A stretch of DNA of 64,000 bases from Maribacter ulvicola (GTDB lineage: Bacteria > Bacteroidota > Bacteroidia > Flavobacteriales > Flavobacteriaceae): assembly GCF_900155985.1 (NCBI RefSeq), contig NZ_FTMA01000001.1, forward strand, positions 558,001 to 622,000, read 5' to 3'. Numbering within the stretch: position 1 is the first letter of the stretch; every line of letters starts with the position of its first letter. Shown piece after piece: positions 36,798-45,560 of this stretch. A program made the translations under genes and the position numbers. The notes below the pieces were generated by a model. That model was not told where the DNA came from, did no database searches, and was given only the letters and a program-made list of their open reading frames with translations.

Positions 36798-37583
36798 ATG
36801 ACGAAGTTTTTGAATACAATGAAAATAAAATTTGTTTTACTGATCGTAGTGATAGGTTTAACGGCATCTTGTAAAAGCACAAAGGTGATTTCTGGTGGTA
36901 TGGTAGATGCTAAATTATCATCTAAATCGGTTATAAAAGCGCATTACCAGAATGAAACCAATTTTAAAACATTGGCAGGGCGGGTGAAAATAAACTATTC
37001 TGATGGCGAATCTTCTCAAGGTGTATCTGTTAGTCTAAGAATGGAAAAGGATAAAGCCATTTGGATGAGTGCTCCACTAGGTATTGTTAAAGCCTATATT
37101 ACGCCAGACAGGGTATCGTTTTATAACAAATTAGAAAATGAATATTTTGATGGAGATTTTTCATATTTAAGTAATTTATTAGGGACAGAGGTCAACTTTT
37201 CTATTTTACAAAATTTATTGACTGGTCAGGCATTGTTAGATTTAAGAGGGGAGAAATATGATATTGGTATTTCTGAAGATGGGTATAGACTATCTCCAAA
37301 GCAGCAAGGTACTTTGTACAAAACCTTATTTCAAATAGAGCCTAAAAATTTTAAAATGGCATTACAACAACTTTCTCAACTTGCAGACAAACGCGTATTA
37401 GAGATTGCCTATAAAAATTATCAAAGTATAGATAAAGAGGTTTTGCCCAACGAAATTATGGTGAAGGCTATAAGTAAGGATAAAATGAATACGATAGACC
37501 TTGAGTTTAAAAATTTAGCATTGAACACAACGGTTAATTTTCCATATTCAATACCAAAAGGGTTTAATGAAATAGAATTGTAA
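36798..37583 (+). CDS. DUF4292 family lipoprotein
   Basis: The 261 residues (or 254 from an ATG at 36819, which gives a more compact lipoprotein signal ending LTASC) match DUF4292. The protein contains FKTLAGRVKINYSDGESSQGVSVSLRMEKDKAIWMSAPLGI, like the LolA/LolB-like fold predicted for this family. A role in lipid or lipoprotein handling at the outer membrane is plausible but unproven. It is 4 bp before the EnvC-like gene, within the envelope operon. Confidence 0.85.
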   Translation: MTKFLNTMKIKFVLLIVVIGLTASCKSTKVISGGMVDAKLSSKSVIKAHYQNETNFKTLAGRVKINYSDGESSQGVSVSLRMEKDKAIWMSAPLGIVKAYITPDRVSFYNKLENEYFDGDFSYLSNLLGTEVNFSILQNLLTGQALLDLRGEKYDIGISEDGYRLSPKQQGTLYKTLFQIEPKNFKMALQQLSQLADKRVLEIAYKNYQSIDKEVLPNEIMVKAISKDKMNTIDLEFKNLALNTTVNFPYSIPKGFNEIEL

Positions 37584-37587
37584 GCAG

Positions 37588-38811
37588 ATGTTGTTTAGAT
37601 GTAATAATAGTCTTTTCTTGTTAGTGCTGTTCACTACGGTATCTGTTTTTGCACAGACCAGTGAGCAAAAGGCCCTAGAGGAAAAACGTGAGCAACTTCA
37701 GACAGAAATACGTGATATCAACCGATTACTTTTTGCCGAGAAAAAGGAAAAAGGGAATGTCTTGGATCAAATGGAAGCTCTTGAAAAAAAGATTACCGTA
37801 CGCCAACAACTAATACGTGTTACTAATCAACAATCGAATTTGTTGAACAGGCAGATCAATACCAATATCAGAAATATAGGTAAGCTTAAAACAGAGTTAC
37901 AGGAGGTTAAGGACGAGTATGCTAGAATGATTCAGAAATCATATCAAAACAAATCCAAACAAAACAGATTAATGTTTCTTTTGTCTTCAGAAAGCTTTTT
38001 TCAGGCCTTTAAAAGGCTTCAGTATATGAAGCAATATACAGATTATAGAAAAGAACAAGGAGCTCAGATATTGGTAAAAACCGAAGAACTTTCACGCTTA
38101 AATGCAGATTTGAATGAAGAGCGAAAAGTAAAAGAGGTTTTATTGGCTCAAAATAAAAAAGCCAAAGACCAATTATTTGGTGAAATACAAACACAAAAAG
38201 CACTATTGGGTACTATTCGTAAAAACGAAAGTAAGTACGCAAATGCTATTAAAACAAAAAAGAAGGAAGCCAGAAAGATTGATCAACAGATAGAAAAGTT
38301 AATTAGAAGTGCTATTGCCGCATCCAATAAAAAATCAGGTAGCAAGACTAAAAATACGAGTAAGTTTGTGTTAACACCTGAAGCTACCGTTATTGCAAAT
38401 AACTTTTCCGCAAATAAAGGAAAACTGATCTGGCCTGTTGAAAAAGGTATAAAGAGTCAGGGATTCGGAGTTTATGCCGATCCAGTTTACCCAGGTATTA
38501 AACACCAAAGTAATGGGGTCATTATTGCTACAGATGAAGGTTCCAAAGCCCGTGCTATATTTGAAGGAGAGGTCATTGCTATTTTGGCGGTACCTGGAGG
38601 AAATAAAGGGGTTCAGATCAAGCATGGTAATTTTATCAGTACCTATTATAACCTTTCTGAGCTATATGTAAAAAAAGGGGATAAAGTAACTAGTAAAGAA
38701 GAGCTTGGTATTGTTTTTACCAATAAGAACAATGGCCAGACCAGATTAAAATTTTATTTATATCAAGATACCTCTCGCTTAAACCCAGAAGAGTGGGTGT
38801 ACCGTCTTTAA
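37588..38811 (+). CDS. envC: EnvC-like murein hydrolase activator with degenerate LytM domain
   Basis: The 407 residues have a signal peptide ending SVFAQ, then a long coiled coil (about residues 25-250, EKREQLQTEIRDINRLLF onward), then a LytM/M23 fold. The coiled coil plus LytM layout is that of EnvC. Metal ligands look lost: the usual H-x3-D reads HQSNG, and the late Y-x-H reads YYNLS. It should therefore activate an amidase rather than cut peptidoglycan itself, as E. coli EnvC does. It is cotranscribed with DUF4292 and followed after 12 bp by an aldo/keto reductase gene. Confidence 0.85.
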   Translation: MLFRCNNSLFLLVLFTTVSVFAQTSEQKALEEKREQLQTEIRDINRLLFAEKKEKGNVLDQMEALEKKITVRQQLIRVTNQQSNLLNRQINTNIRNIGKLKTELQEVKDEYARMIQKSYQNKSKQNRLMFLLSSESFFQAFKRLQYMKQYTDYRKEQGAQILVKTEELSRLNADLNEERKVKEVLLAQNKKAKDQLFGEIQTQKALLGTIRKNESKYANAIKTKKKEARKIDQQIEKLIRSAIAASNKKSGSKTKNTSKFVLTPEATVIANNFSANKGKLIWPVEKGIKSQGFGVYADPVYPGIKHQSNGVIIATDEGSKARAIFEGEVIAILAVPGGNKGVQIKHGNFISTYYNLSELYVKKGDKVTSKEELGIVFTNKNNGQTRLKFYLYQDTSRLNPEEWVYRL

Positions 38812-38823
38812 AACTTTACAAAA

Positions 38824-39669
38824 ATGAAACAGCAACAAACGATTACAGATATTAAAGGAAGCTTTGAACTGCGTAATGGAGTGCATATGCCGTATTTGGG
38901 TTTAGGTACGTACCAGTCAGATAATGATCAAGAGGTAGTTAATGCGGTTAAGAATGCACTTCAGATTGGGTATCGTCATATAGATACTGCCGCAGCTTAT
39001 AAGAATGAAGTGGGCGTAGGTAAAGGTATACGTGAAAGCGGAATAGATAGAAGTGATATTTTCTTGGTAACCAAAGTATGGAATACCGATCAAGGATATG
39101 AAGAAACACTGAAAGCATTTAACGCAAGTTTGGAGCGTTTGGGTGTTGACTACTTGGATTTATATCTTGTTCATTGGCCGGTTGCAGGTAAATTCAAAGA
39201 AACCTGGAGAGCTTTAGAGCATCTGTATGCTCAAAAGAAAATTAGAGCTATTGGTGTAAGTAATTTTCTAAAACATCATTTAGAAGAGCTTATTGAGGAT
39301 TGTGAAGTAATGCCAATGGTAAACCAAATGGAGTTTCATCCGCATTTGGTACAACAGGATCTTATCAATTTTTGTGCAGATAAAGGAATCCAATATGAGT
39401 CTTGGTCTCCTTTCATGCAGGGCAAGGTTTTTGAATTGGATTTTTGTGCAGATTTAGCTAAGAAGTACAACAAGAGCGTAGCACAGATAATTCTACGTTA
39501 CAATTTACAAAAAGGTATTGTTGCAATACCGAAATCTGTACATGCAAAACGTATATCAGCAAATGCCGATATTTTTGATTTTGAGCTGTCAGAGGCAGAT
39601 ATTGCTTTTTTAGACAGTTTAGAAACAGGGGAACGTAGTGGCCCTGATCCCGATAACTTTAATTTTTAG
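38824..39669 (+). CDS. Aldo/keto reductase
   Basis: The 281-residue AKR5-like protein has the full catalytic tetrad: Asp54, Tyr59, Lys84 and His117 (IGYRHIDTAAAY, LVTKVW, LVHWPV). IPKSVHAKRISANADIF near the end is the NADPH-binding motif. It reduces aldehydes or keto sugars with NADPH; 2,5-diketogluconate reductase-like members are closest in form. It is the last gene of the operon begun by the flippase; no clear terminator was seen downstream. Its substrate is unknown. Confidence 0.94.
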   Translation: MKQQQTITDIKGSFELRNGVHMPYLGLGTYQSDNDQEVVNAVKNALQIGYRHIDTAAAYKNEVGVGKGIRESGIDRSDIFLVTKVWNTDQGYEETLKAFNASLERLGVDYLDLYLVHWPVAGKFKETWRALEHLYAQKKIRAIGVSNFLKHHLEELIEDCEVMPMVNQMEFHPHLVQQDLINFCADKGIQYESWSPFMQGKVFELDFCADLAKKYNKSVAQIILRYNLQKGIVAIPKSVHAKRISANADIFDFELSEADIAFLDSLETGERSGPDPDNFNF

Positions 39670-39841
39670 TAGGTAATTTAAAACATTCAGCGCTAGAAGT
39701 AGATTTGTGTTGAGAGGCTATTCAGTAACAAGATGTTGGTATTTTGGTTTAAACAAGGTTAAGACGTTTAGATTAAGTTTCCTAGAGTAGGTAGTGTAGT
39801 GTGTTATTTAGTTGTAAAAGGTACTGATATCTAATACAGTG

Positions 39842-40666
39842 TTATACCACATTAATTGCCATTCTTTCTTTTGTTTGCTTTGCAAACCCTTTTCTCCACT
39901 CTTCTATATTAAAATGATATCTTTCTTGAAAAGAAGAGGTTTCCCAATACATCATTAGCGCATAATTTTGCTCTAATAATAAGGCACTGTTAGTATCTCC
40001 AATATCATGGAGTCCAGCAATAACTTCGCGAATTATCAAATAGTCTTTGTTTTCTTTTTGACCTCCAAAACTAAATTCTATTTGTTTAAGATTCTTAATT
40101 AAAGGATGATTTTTATATGCTTCAATTGGAGTCATATTTTTAATCATTCTTAGCGCATTTTGAGCGGGGAAATCAATAGCCCAATTGGATAGTATAGAAT
40201 TAATTATGCTTTTTTGAAATTCCAATTCGTTTCCTATGCGTTTATATTGAGAGGCTAACTTAAACCAATTTTCACTTAATTCTCCAAAACTATTAGTACT
40301 GTGTTTATAAAACTCGATAGCTTTTTCAGGATTATTTTGCTTCAATTGCTCGTTTCCTCTATGTAATAAATTTAAGACAAAATGTTCATCATCAATTTCT
40401 TCTTCTCCCCAATCATAATCATTCAATGTATACCATTCTAGAAATTTATTCAAGTTTGAAAATCTTGGAACGATAATTCCTTCATCATGAACCATTTCAC
40501 ATATAATTGGCTCTTGATCTTCTTTCCCAAATTCCCAATAAAATCCAAAATAATCTCCATTACCTAAACTGGCTTCACTGAACCGTAAAAATCCATTTGG
40601 AGGATATACCCCAACTTCCATTTCAGAATGAACTGAAACTTTATGTATGTTTTTAGGTAATCTCAT
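39842..40666 (-). CDS. SUKH (SMI1/KNR4)-like protein with TPR-like C-terminal region
   Basis: The 274 residues begin with a SUKH-type core: GFLRFSEASLGNGDYFGFYWEFGKEDQEPIICEMVHD and then FSNLNKFLEWY, the usual pattern of these domains. After residue ~100 a helical part follows with one clear TPR-like unit (NPEKAIEFYKHSTNSFGELSENWFKLASQYKRIGNE). SUKH proteins are often immunity proteins to contact-dependent toxins, but no toxin gene is near. It is monocistronic with 171 bp of plain sequence downstream. An isolated immunity protein or housekeeping SUKH protein are both possible. Confidence 0.7.
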   Translation of the reverse strand: MRLPKNIHKVSVHSEMEVGVYPPNGFLRFSEASLGNGDYFGFYWEFGKEDQEPIICEMVHDEGIIVPRFSNLNKFLEWYTLNDYDWGEEEIDDEHFVLNLLHRGNEQLKQNNPEKAIEFYKHSTNSFGELSENWFKLASQYKRIGNELEFQKSIINSILSNWAIDFPAQNALRMIKNMTPIEAYKNHPLIKNLKQIEFSFGGQKENKDYLIIREVIAGLHDIGDTNSALLLEQNYALMMYWETSSFQERYHFNIEEWRKGFAKQTKERMAINVV

Positions 40667-40809
40667 TTTTTAAATGTAGGGTGTAACTAGTTAGGTAAAA
40701 TTAAATTATGAGAGAAGAAAGGTTGTACTTAAGAACGAATTAAAAACGTATGAACTAAGCCTATTTATGTAGAGTTAATTCTCGCTCAAAATATAAACAG
40801 CATGTTATT

Positions 40810-41322
40810 TTACTTCGTAAACAATGCTTTAAGCTCCGTTGCGTTGTCCGGTTTCATTTTACCGGCCAATACTAAACTTAATTGTTTTCTGCGTAGGGCA
40901 CCTTCAAAACGGGTCACTTCTAAAGGAGTTTCTGGGGTTAGTTCAGGTACTTCAGTAGGCTTTCCTGTTTCGTCAACGGCAACAAAGGTGTAGATGGCTT
41001 CATTCGCCTTGGTACTCTTGCCGCTGTAGCGATCTTCTATCCAAACATCTATATAGACCTCCATAGAGGTATTATATGCCCTAGAAACGGCTGCTTCTAC
41101 GGTAACAACACTACCAAGCGGAATAGCTAAGTTAAAAGCAACATGGTTTACAGATGCGGTTACGGTAATTCTACGGCTATGTCTACCGGCAGCAATGCTG
41201 GCTGCACGATCCATACGTGCCAATAATTCGCCGCCAAATAAATTTTGTAGTGCGTTGGTTTCGCTTGGGAGAACCAAATCGGTCATTGTAGTACGTGATG
41301 CTGCAGGAGTTTTTGCTTCCAT
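40810..41322 (-). CDS. Acyl-CoA thioesterase (hotdog fold)
   Basis: The 170 residues fit the YciA/BACH hotdog family: TDLVLPSETNALQNLFGGELLARMDRAASIAAGRHSRR carries the conserved Asn and Gly-Gly region, and VTASVNHVAFNLAIPLGSVVTVEA the strand near the active Asp. It hydrolyses acyl-CoA to free acid and CoA in the cytoplasm. It is monocistronic; TATCTTTG, a perfect -7 match, lies 18 bp upstream on the minus strand. Confidence 0.93.
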   Translation of the reverse strand: MEAKTPAASRTTMTDLVLPSETNALQNLFGGELLARMDRAASIAAGRHSRRITVTASVNHVAFNLAIPLGSVVTVEAAVSRAYNTSMEVYIDVWIEDRYSGKSTKANEAIYTFVAVDETGKPTEVPELTPETPLEVTRFEGALRRKQLSLVLAGKMKPDNATELKALFTK

Positions 41323-41339
41323 TTATTAGAAATTTTCCG

Positions 41340-41347
41340 CAAAGATA
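41340..41347 (-). promoter_or_regulatory. Possible -7 element of the thioesterase gene
   Basis: TATCTTTG on the minus strand matches TAnnTTTG, 18 bp before the ATG; no -33 TTG at normal spacing. Confidence 0.4.
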
Positions 41348-41382
41348 CGGGCATCACTGATACTTATAAAATGTGTACAGGT

Positions 41383-42354
41383 TTATTTTTCAGTTAATAA
41401 CCAAGCATCTTTAGACTGCGTTCGCTTAATTTCACGTAAAGCTTTTAAAGCGTCATTTGCATTGGTATAACTATTAAATGTAACCATGTGTAGACCAAAC
41501 GCATTGGTGCCATAATAACCGGCATTGAATCCGTTTGCTTTAAGCTGTGCTATTTTTCTATCGGCATTGTCTTTGATTCTAAATGCACCCGCAACAATAA
41601 AATGTGTTGCCGGTACTTTGCTTATTGTTGACTTTGCTGTCGATTTCGAAGATGCATCAACGGTTACTGTAGGCAACTCTAATGGTGATAGATCAAAAAA
41701 AGTAGCTTCTTGAATTTGTTTATTCACAAATTCTTGAGCATCTTGTATGGCTACTTTTTCATTTGTTCGCTGCTGTTGATAAGCACGATAACCGGTTACG
41801 CCTGTAGAGAATGCCAACATTAGAATAGCAGCGTATTTTAAAAAAGGTCTGAAACCTCTTGTTGCCCTACGTTCAGGACTAATGACGAATGGTGTTTTTT
41901 CTTCAATCTCTATAACTTCTTCTTTTAAGACTTCTCTAGTTACCAGTAGAGAATTAAAATTTGAAAGACCGAATGAAGAAGTTAAATAGTTTGTTTCATT
42001 TACAGGTTGAAACAATATTTTGTCCTCTATATTCCTAGAAAGAGAACCAATATTCTTTAGGTGTAAAGAAGTTTCTTGAATTAAATGATCTTGCCAAGAT
42101 TTTACTTGGTTTTCAATTTTAACCAATGCCGTTTCGTAAGAAACTTTCTCTGCATTTGATACATAAGAAACCAAAAGCCCATCATTGGAGACAAGCTGTC
42201 TATTGAATACAATAGATTTATTTGGAGCGCTAAACGTATTGGTAGCTACGTTTAATTTGGCTGAATTTTTTTGGGTAAGGAATGCTCCAAATCCAGGGAC
42301 AACAACACAGTTGTACCTATATAGTAAGTCGCTTATATAGTGTTCTAAAATCAT
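41383..42354 (-). CDS. HU-CCDC81 and SPOR domain protein
   Basis: Of 323 residues, the first ~60 (ILEHYISDLLYRYNCVVVPGFGAFL) and the next ~70 (NDGLLVSYVSNAEKVSYETALVKIENQVKSW) are the two bacterial CCDC81-type HU-like domains. A membrane helix follows at about 172-187 (YAAILMLAFSTGVTGY), and the last ~75 residues are a SPOR domain (THFIVAGAFRIKDNADRKIAQLKANGF). SPOR domains bind denuded peptidoglycan; the HU-like fold is predicted to face the cytoplasm. It may join nucleoid or cytoplasmic partners to the division septum. It is divergent from dprA. Confidence 0.93.
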   Translation of the reverse strand: MILEHYISDLLYRYNCVVVPGFGAFLTQKNSAKLNVATNTFSAPNKSIVFNRQLVSNDGLLVSYVSNAEKVSYETALVKIENQVKSWQDHLIQETSLHLKNIGSLSRNIEDKILFQPVNETNYLTSSFGLSNFNSLLVTREVLKEEVIEIEEKTPFVISPERRATRGFRPFLKYAAILMLAFSTGVTGYRAYQQQRTNEKVAIQDAQEFVNKQIQEATFFDLSPLELPTVTVDASSKSTAKSTISKVPATHFIVAGAFRIKDNADRKIAQLKANGFNAGYYGTNAFGLHMVTFNSYTNANDALKALREIKRTQSKDAWLLTEK

Positions 42355-42446
42355 TGGACTACAAATATGGAAAAAATAAAGAGGGATAAAAACCTCTTAG
42401 GTTACTTTTTATTAACATATTTTTTTCTCTTATTTGTGAATAAGAA

Positions 42447-43565
42447 ATGAAAGCCATTCAACATACTGCTGATGAACTTGTTGCAATTCTTCGTTTGCAA
42501 CATGTACCAAATATTGGAGATATCCTTGCAAAGAAATTAATTTCACATTGCGGGAGCCCATCCGCAATTTTCGAAAATAAAAAACAAAATTTGCTTCAGA
42601 TAGACGGAATTGGCACGCATGCCATAAAACATTTGTTTGATCTGGAACATTTAGAAGCTGCGGAGTCGGAATACAATTATATAATTAAGAATGATATTAG
42701 CTGTACCTACTTTTTAGATGATGATTATCCTAAATATTTAAAGCATTGTATAGATGGGCCCATTCTTTTGTTTCAAAAAGGGAATATAGATTTACAGCAC
42801 CGTAAATTGATAAGCGTTGTAGGTACGCGCAATATAACAAGCTACGGTATGTCCTTTTGTGAACAGTTTATTGAAGAAGTTGCGCCTTTAGATCCAGTCA
42901 TCATTAGTGGTTTTGCCTACGGTGTAGATATTTGTATTCAAAGAGAAGCGGTTAAACACGGATTACAAACCGTTGGTTGCCTTGCGCACGGTTTAAATCA
43001 AATATACCCAAAGGTACATGCCAAGTACCAAGCCGATGTACTTAAAAATGGTGGATTCTACACTGAATTTTGGAGTACGAGTAGTCCGGAGAGAGAAAAC
43101 TTTCTAAAACGGAACCGAATAATTGCCGGGGTAAGTGAAGCTACAGTAGTTGTTGAGTCTGCTGAAAAAGGTGGAAGCCTAGTAACTGCTGATATTGCCA
43201 ATAGTTATAATAGAGATGTTTTTGCCGTGCCAGGTAGAACAACGGATAAATATAGTCTGGGCTGTAATAACCTGATCAAGCAGCAAAAAGCACATGTAAT
43301 GACTTCGGCGGCAGATTTAATTTATTTGTTGGATTGGGATATTGAAGAGAAACGGAACAAGACCATTCAGAAGCAATTGTTCATTGAACTTAATGAGGTT
43401 GAACAAAGTATTTATACCTATTTACAGAACAACGGAAAGCAAATTTTAGACCGTATTGCCTTAGATTGTAAATTGCCTATTTATAGCACATCTTCTACGC
43501 TGTTAACTATGGAGATGAAAGGAGTCATAAGGCCTTTGCCTGGGAAATTGTTCGAGGCTATTTAA
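42447..43565 (+). CDS. dprA: DNA-processing protein DprA
   Basis: The 372 residues have an N-terminal helix-hairpin region (RLQHVPNIGDILAKKLISHCG), the Rossmann core with SVVGTRNITSYG and SGFAYGVDICIQREAVKHG, and FLKRNRIIAGVSEATVVVESAEKGGSLVTADIAN, all DprA marks. A C-terminal winged-helix part is present. DprA loads RecA on incoming single strands in transformation and is often kept in non-competent genomes. A good terminator follows (43573-43597). Confidence 0.97.
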   Translation: MKAIQHTADELVAILRLQHVPNIGDILAKKLISHCGSPSAIFENKKQNLLQIDGIGTHAIKHLFDLEHLEAAESEYNYIIKNDISCTYFLDDDYPKYLKHCIDGPILLFQKGNIDLQHRKLISVVGTRNITSYGMSFCEQFIEEVAPLDPVIISGFAYGVDICIQREAVKHGLQTVGCLAHGLNQIYPKVHAKYQADVLKNGGFYTEFWSTSSPERENFLKRNRIIAGVSEATVVVESAEKGGSLVTADIANSYNRDVFAVPGRTTDKYSLGCNNLIKQQKAHVMTSAADLIYLLDWDIEEKRNKTIQKQLFIELNEVEQSIYTYLQNNGKQILDRIALDCKLPIYSTSSTLLTMEMKGVIRPLPGKLFEAI

Positions 43566-43572
43566 AAATTTT

Positions 43573-43597
43573 ACAAACCAATCGGTTTGTTTTTTTT
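43573..43597 (+). terminator. Terminator of dprA
   Basis: ACAAACC/GGTTTGT stem with loop AATC, followed by a T-run of seven. Confidence 0.85.
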
Positions 43598-43695
43598 AGC
43601 TATTTTTAGTGTAGCATTACTGAAGTAATCTCTTTATCGATAAAATACCGTTATAAATCGAGAAATTTGCCGTGAACTCTTGATAATTAAAACAA

Positions 43696-43719
43696 AAAAC
43701 CGACCTAATAGTCGGTTTT
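43696..43719 (-). terminator. Terminator of trpS
   Basis: AAAACCGAC/GTCGGTTTT, 9-bp stem with 6-nt loop. On the minus strand the stem ends in a T-run. It is similar to the hairpin at 21008-21033. Confidence 0.85.
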
Positions 43720-43747
43720 CAATTTTGGTAGTATTTTAGGCTAGTAA

Positions 43748-44716
43748 TTAATATCCTAATTTTTCTCGTACCCTCTCTAGTACCCCGTCTGCTACTTTTC
43801 TTGCTTTTTCAGCGCCTAATGCCAATGCGTCATCAATTTCATTTAGATTGTTCATGTAGTATTCAAATTTTTGGCGGGGCTCTTCAAATTCTTTTACAAT
43901 CACCTCGTAAAGTGCTTGTTTAGCGTGACCGTAACCATAGTTGCCAGCGAGATAGTTAGCGCTCATTTCTTCAACTTGGGATTGGCTAGCTAGTATTTTA
44001 TATAGGGCGAATACATTGTCATTGGTAGGGTCCTTTGGTTCTTCCATAGGTGTACTATCGGTTTGTATTCCCATAATTTGCTTGCGTAATTTTTTATCGG
44101 TCTGAAAAAGACTTATTAAATTACCTTTACTCTTGCTCATTTTAGCGCCATCTGTACCTGGAATGTACATGGTTTCTTCTTGTACTTTTCCATCAGGTAT
44201 GATAAAAGTTTCCCCTAATTGGGCGTGAAAGCGTGAAGCAACATCTCTAGTCATTTCTATATGTTGCATTTGATCTTTTCCAACAGGGACAATATCTGCA
44301 TCATATAATAGAATATCTGCCGCCATTAACATTGGGTAGGTAAAGAGTCCGGCATTTACATCATCAAGCCTATCTGCCTTATCCTTAAAAGAATGTGCTA
44401 GCGTTAAACGTTGGTAGGGAAAAAAACAACTTAAATACCAAGAAAGTTCTGTGGTTTGGGGTACATCGCTCTGTCTGTAAAAAACAGTATTTTCTATATC
44501 TAACCCAAAGGCAAGCCAAGTTGCGGCAACAGCATAGGTATTATGACGTAGCTCTTGGCCGTTTTTAATCTGTGTCAATGAATGCATATCTGCAATAAAT
44601 AAGAAAGATTCATTAGAAACATCATTTGCCATTTCTATTGCTGGTTTGATCGCTCCAAGAATATTTCCTAAATGTGGAGTGCCCGTACTTTGTATGCCTG
44701 TTAAAATTCTTGCCAT
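43748..44716 (-). CDS. trpS: Tryptophanyl-tRNA synthetase
   Basis: The 322-residue class I synthetase begins ARILTGIQSTGTPHLGN, which contains the HIGH-type motif, and carries KMSKSKGN. Tryptophan-site residues lie in the FIADMHSLT stretch. It charges tRNA-Trp. The length is normal. A perfect TACCTTTG -7 element lies upstream on the minus strand, and a terminator follows. Confidence 0.98.
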   Translation of the reverse strand: MARILTGIQSTGTPHLGNILGAIKPAIEMANDVSNESFLFIADMHSLTQIKNGQELRHNTYAVAATWLAFGLDIENTVFYRQSDVPQTTELSWYLSCFFPYQRLTLAHSFKDKADRLDDVNAGLFTYPMLMAADILLYDADIVPVGKDQMQHIEMTRDVASRFHAQLGETFIIPDGKVQEETMYIPGTDGAKMSKSKGNLISLFQTDKKLRKQIMGIQTDSTPMEEPKDPTNDNVFALYKILASQSQVEEMSANYLAGNYGYGHAKQALYEVIVKEFEEPRQKFEYYMNNLNEIDDALALGAEKARKVADGVLERVREKLGY

Positions 44717-44737
44717 TTTTTTTTAATTCTAAGAAAG

Positions 44738-44745
44738 CAAAGGTA
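44738..44745 (-). promoter_or_regulatory. Likely -7 element of trpS
   Basis: TACCTTTG on the minus strand, 21 bp before the ATG; no clear -33 TTG. Confidence 0.5.
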
Positions 44746-44776
44746 AAACAAATACAAAAATACTATTGTAAATAAC

Positions 44777-44784
44777 TACTTTTG
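44777..44784 (+). promoter_or_regulatory. -7 element 4 bp before the plsC start (possible leaderless mRNA)
   Basis: TACTTTTG matches the consensus and ends 4 bp before the ATG at 44789, so transcription would begin at or near the start codon. No -33 element was seen. Confidence 0.45.
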
Positions 44785-44788
44785 ATTT

Positions 44789-45532
44789 ATGCTTAAATTG
44801 GTCAAACAAGCCGGTCAAACTATATACCGAATTTGGTTTTATGTTCTAGTGGCTATTCCTATTCTTCTCTTTTTTCCATTTCTTGTCATTTTTGCCTCAA
44901 GAGAAACGTGGTATCCACAGTTCTTTTGGATGGCCAGAAACTTATGGGCAAGATTTATACTGCATGGTATGCTTTGCTTTCCTATGGTAACTTATGAGCA
45001 ACGCTTAGTTAAAAATAAGAGCTATATGCTGGTGGCTAATCACACTAGTATGTTAGATATTATGTTGATGCTGGTGGTAAGTAGAAACCCTTTTGTTTTC
45101 GTTGGTAAGAAGGAGTTGGTTAAAATACCTTTATTCGGATTTTTTTATAAACGAGTCTGTATCATGGTAGATAGAGAGAGTACGCAAAGCAGAACGGCTG
45201 TATATAGAAGAGCACAAAAGAGGCTGCAACAAGGGTTAAGTATTTGTATTTTTCCAGAAGGTGGTGTGCCCAATGAGGATATACTTTTAGATAAGTTTAA
45301 AGATGGTGCATTTAGAATGGCAATTGCTCACAAAATTCCAGTAGTGCCGATGACGTTTTATGATAACAAAAAACGTTTTTCTTTCACATTCTTTAGCGGA
45401 GGTCCTGGTAAATGTAGGGCTAGGGTACATTCATTTGTTGAAACGCATTCCATACGGCCAGAAGATACTGCAGGGCTCAGAACATGTGTTAGGGAGACAA
45501 TACTTAAAGAGTTGACTCAAAAAAATACTTAG
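44789..45532 (+). CDS. plsC: 1-acyl-sn-glycerol-3-phosphate acyltransferase
   Basis: The 247-residue protein has an N-terminal membrane helix (WFYVLVAIPILLFFPFLVIFA), the acyltransferase H-x4-D at His85-Asp90 (NHTSMLD), VDRES and FPEGGVP, the glycerol-phosphate binding block. It makes phosphatidic acid from lysophosphatidic acid at the inner membrane. It is divergent from trpS and convergent with the barrel protein gene at 45561. Confidence 0.95.
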   Translation: MLKLVKQAGQTIYRIWFYVLVAIPILLFFPFLVIFASRETWYPQFFWMARNLWARFILHGMLCFPMVTYEQRLVKNKSYMLVANHTSMLDIMLMLVVSRNPFVFVGKKELVKIPLFGFFYKRVCIMVDRESTQSRTAVYRRAQKRLQQGLSICIFPEGGVPNEDILLDKFKDGAFRMAIAHKIPVVPMTFYDNKKRFSFTFFSGGPGKCRARVHSFVETHSIRPEDTAGLRTCVRETILKELTQKNT

Positions 45533-45560
45533 AGTGGTAAGTGTACTTTAATAAATTCTA

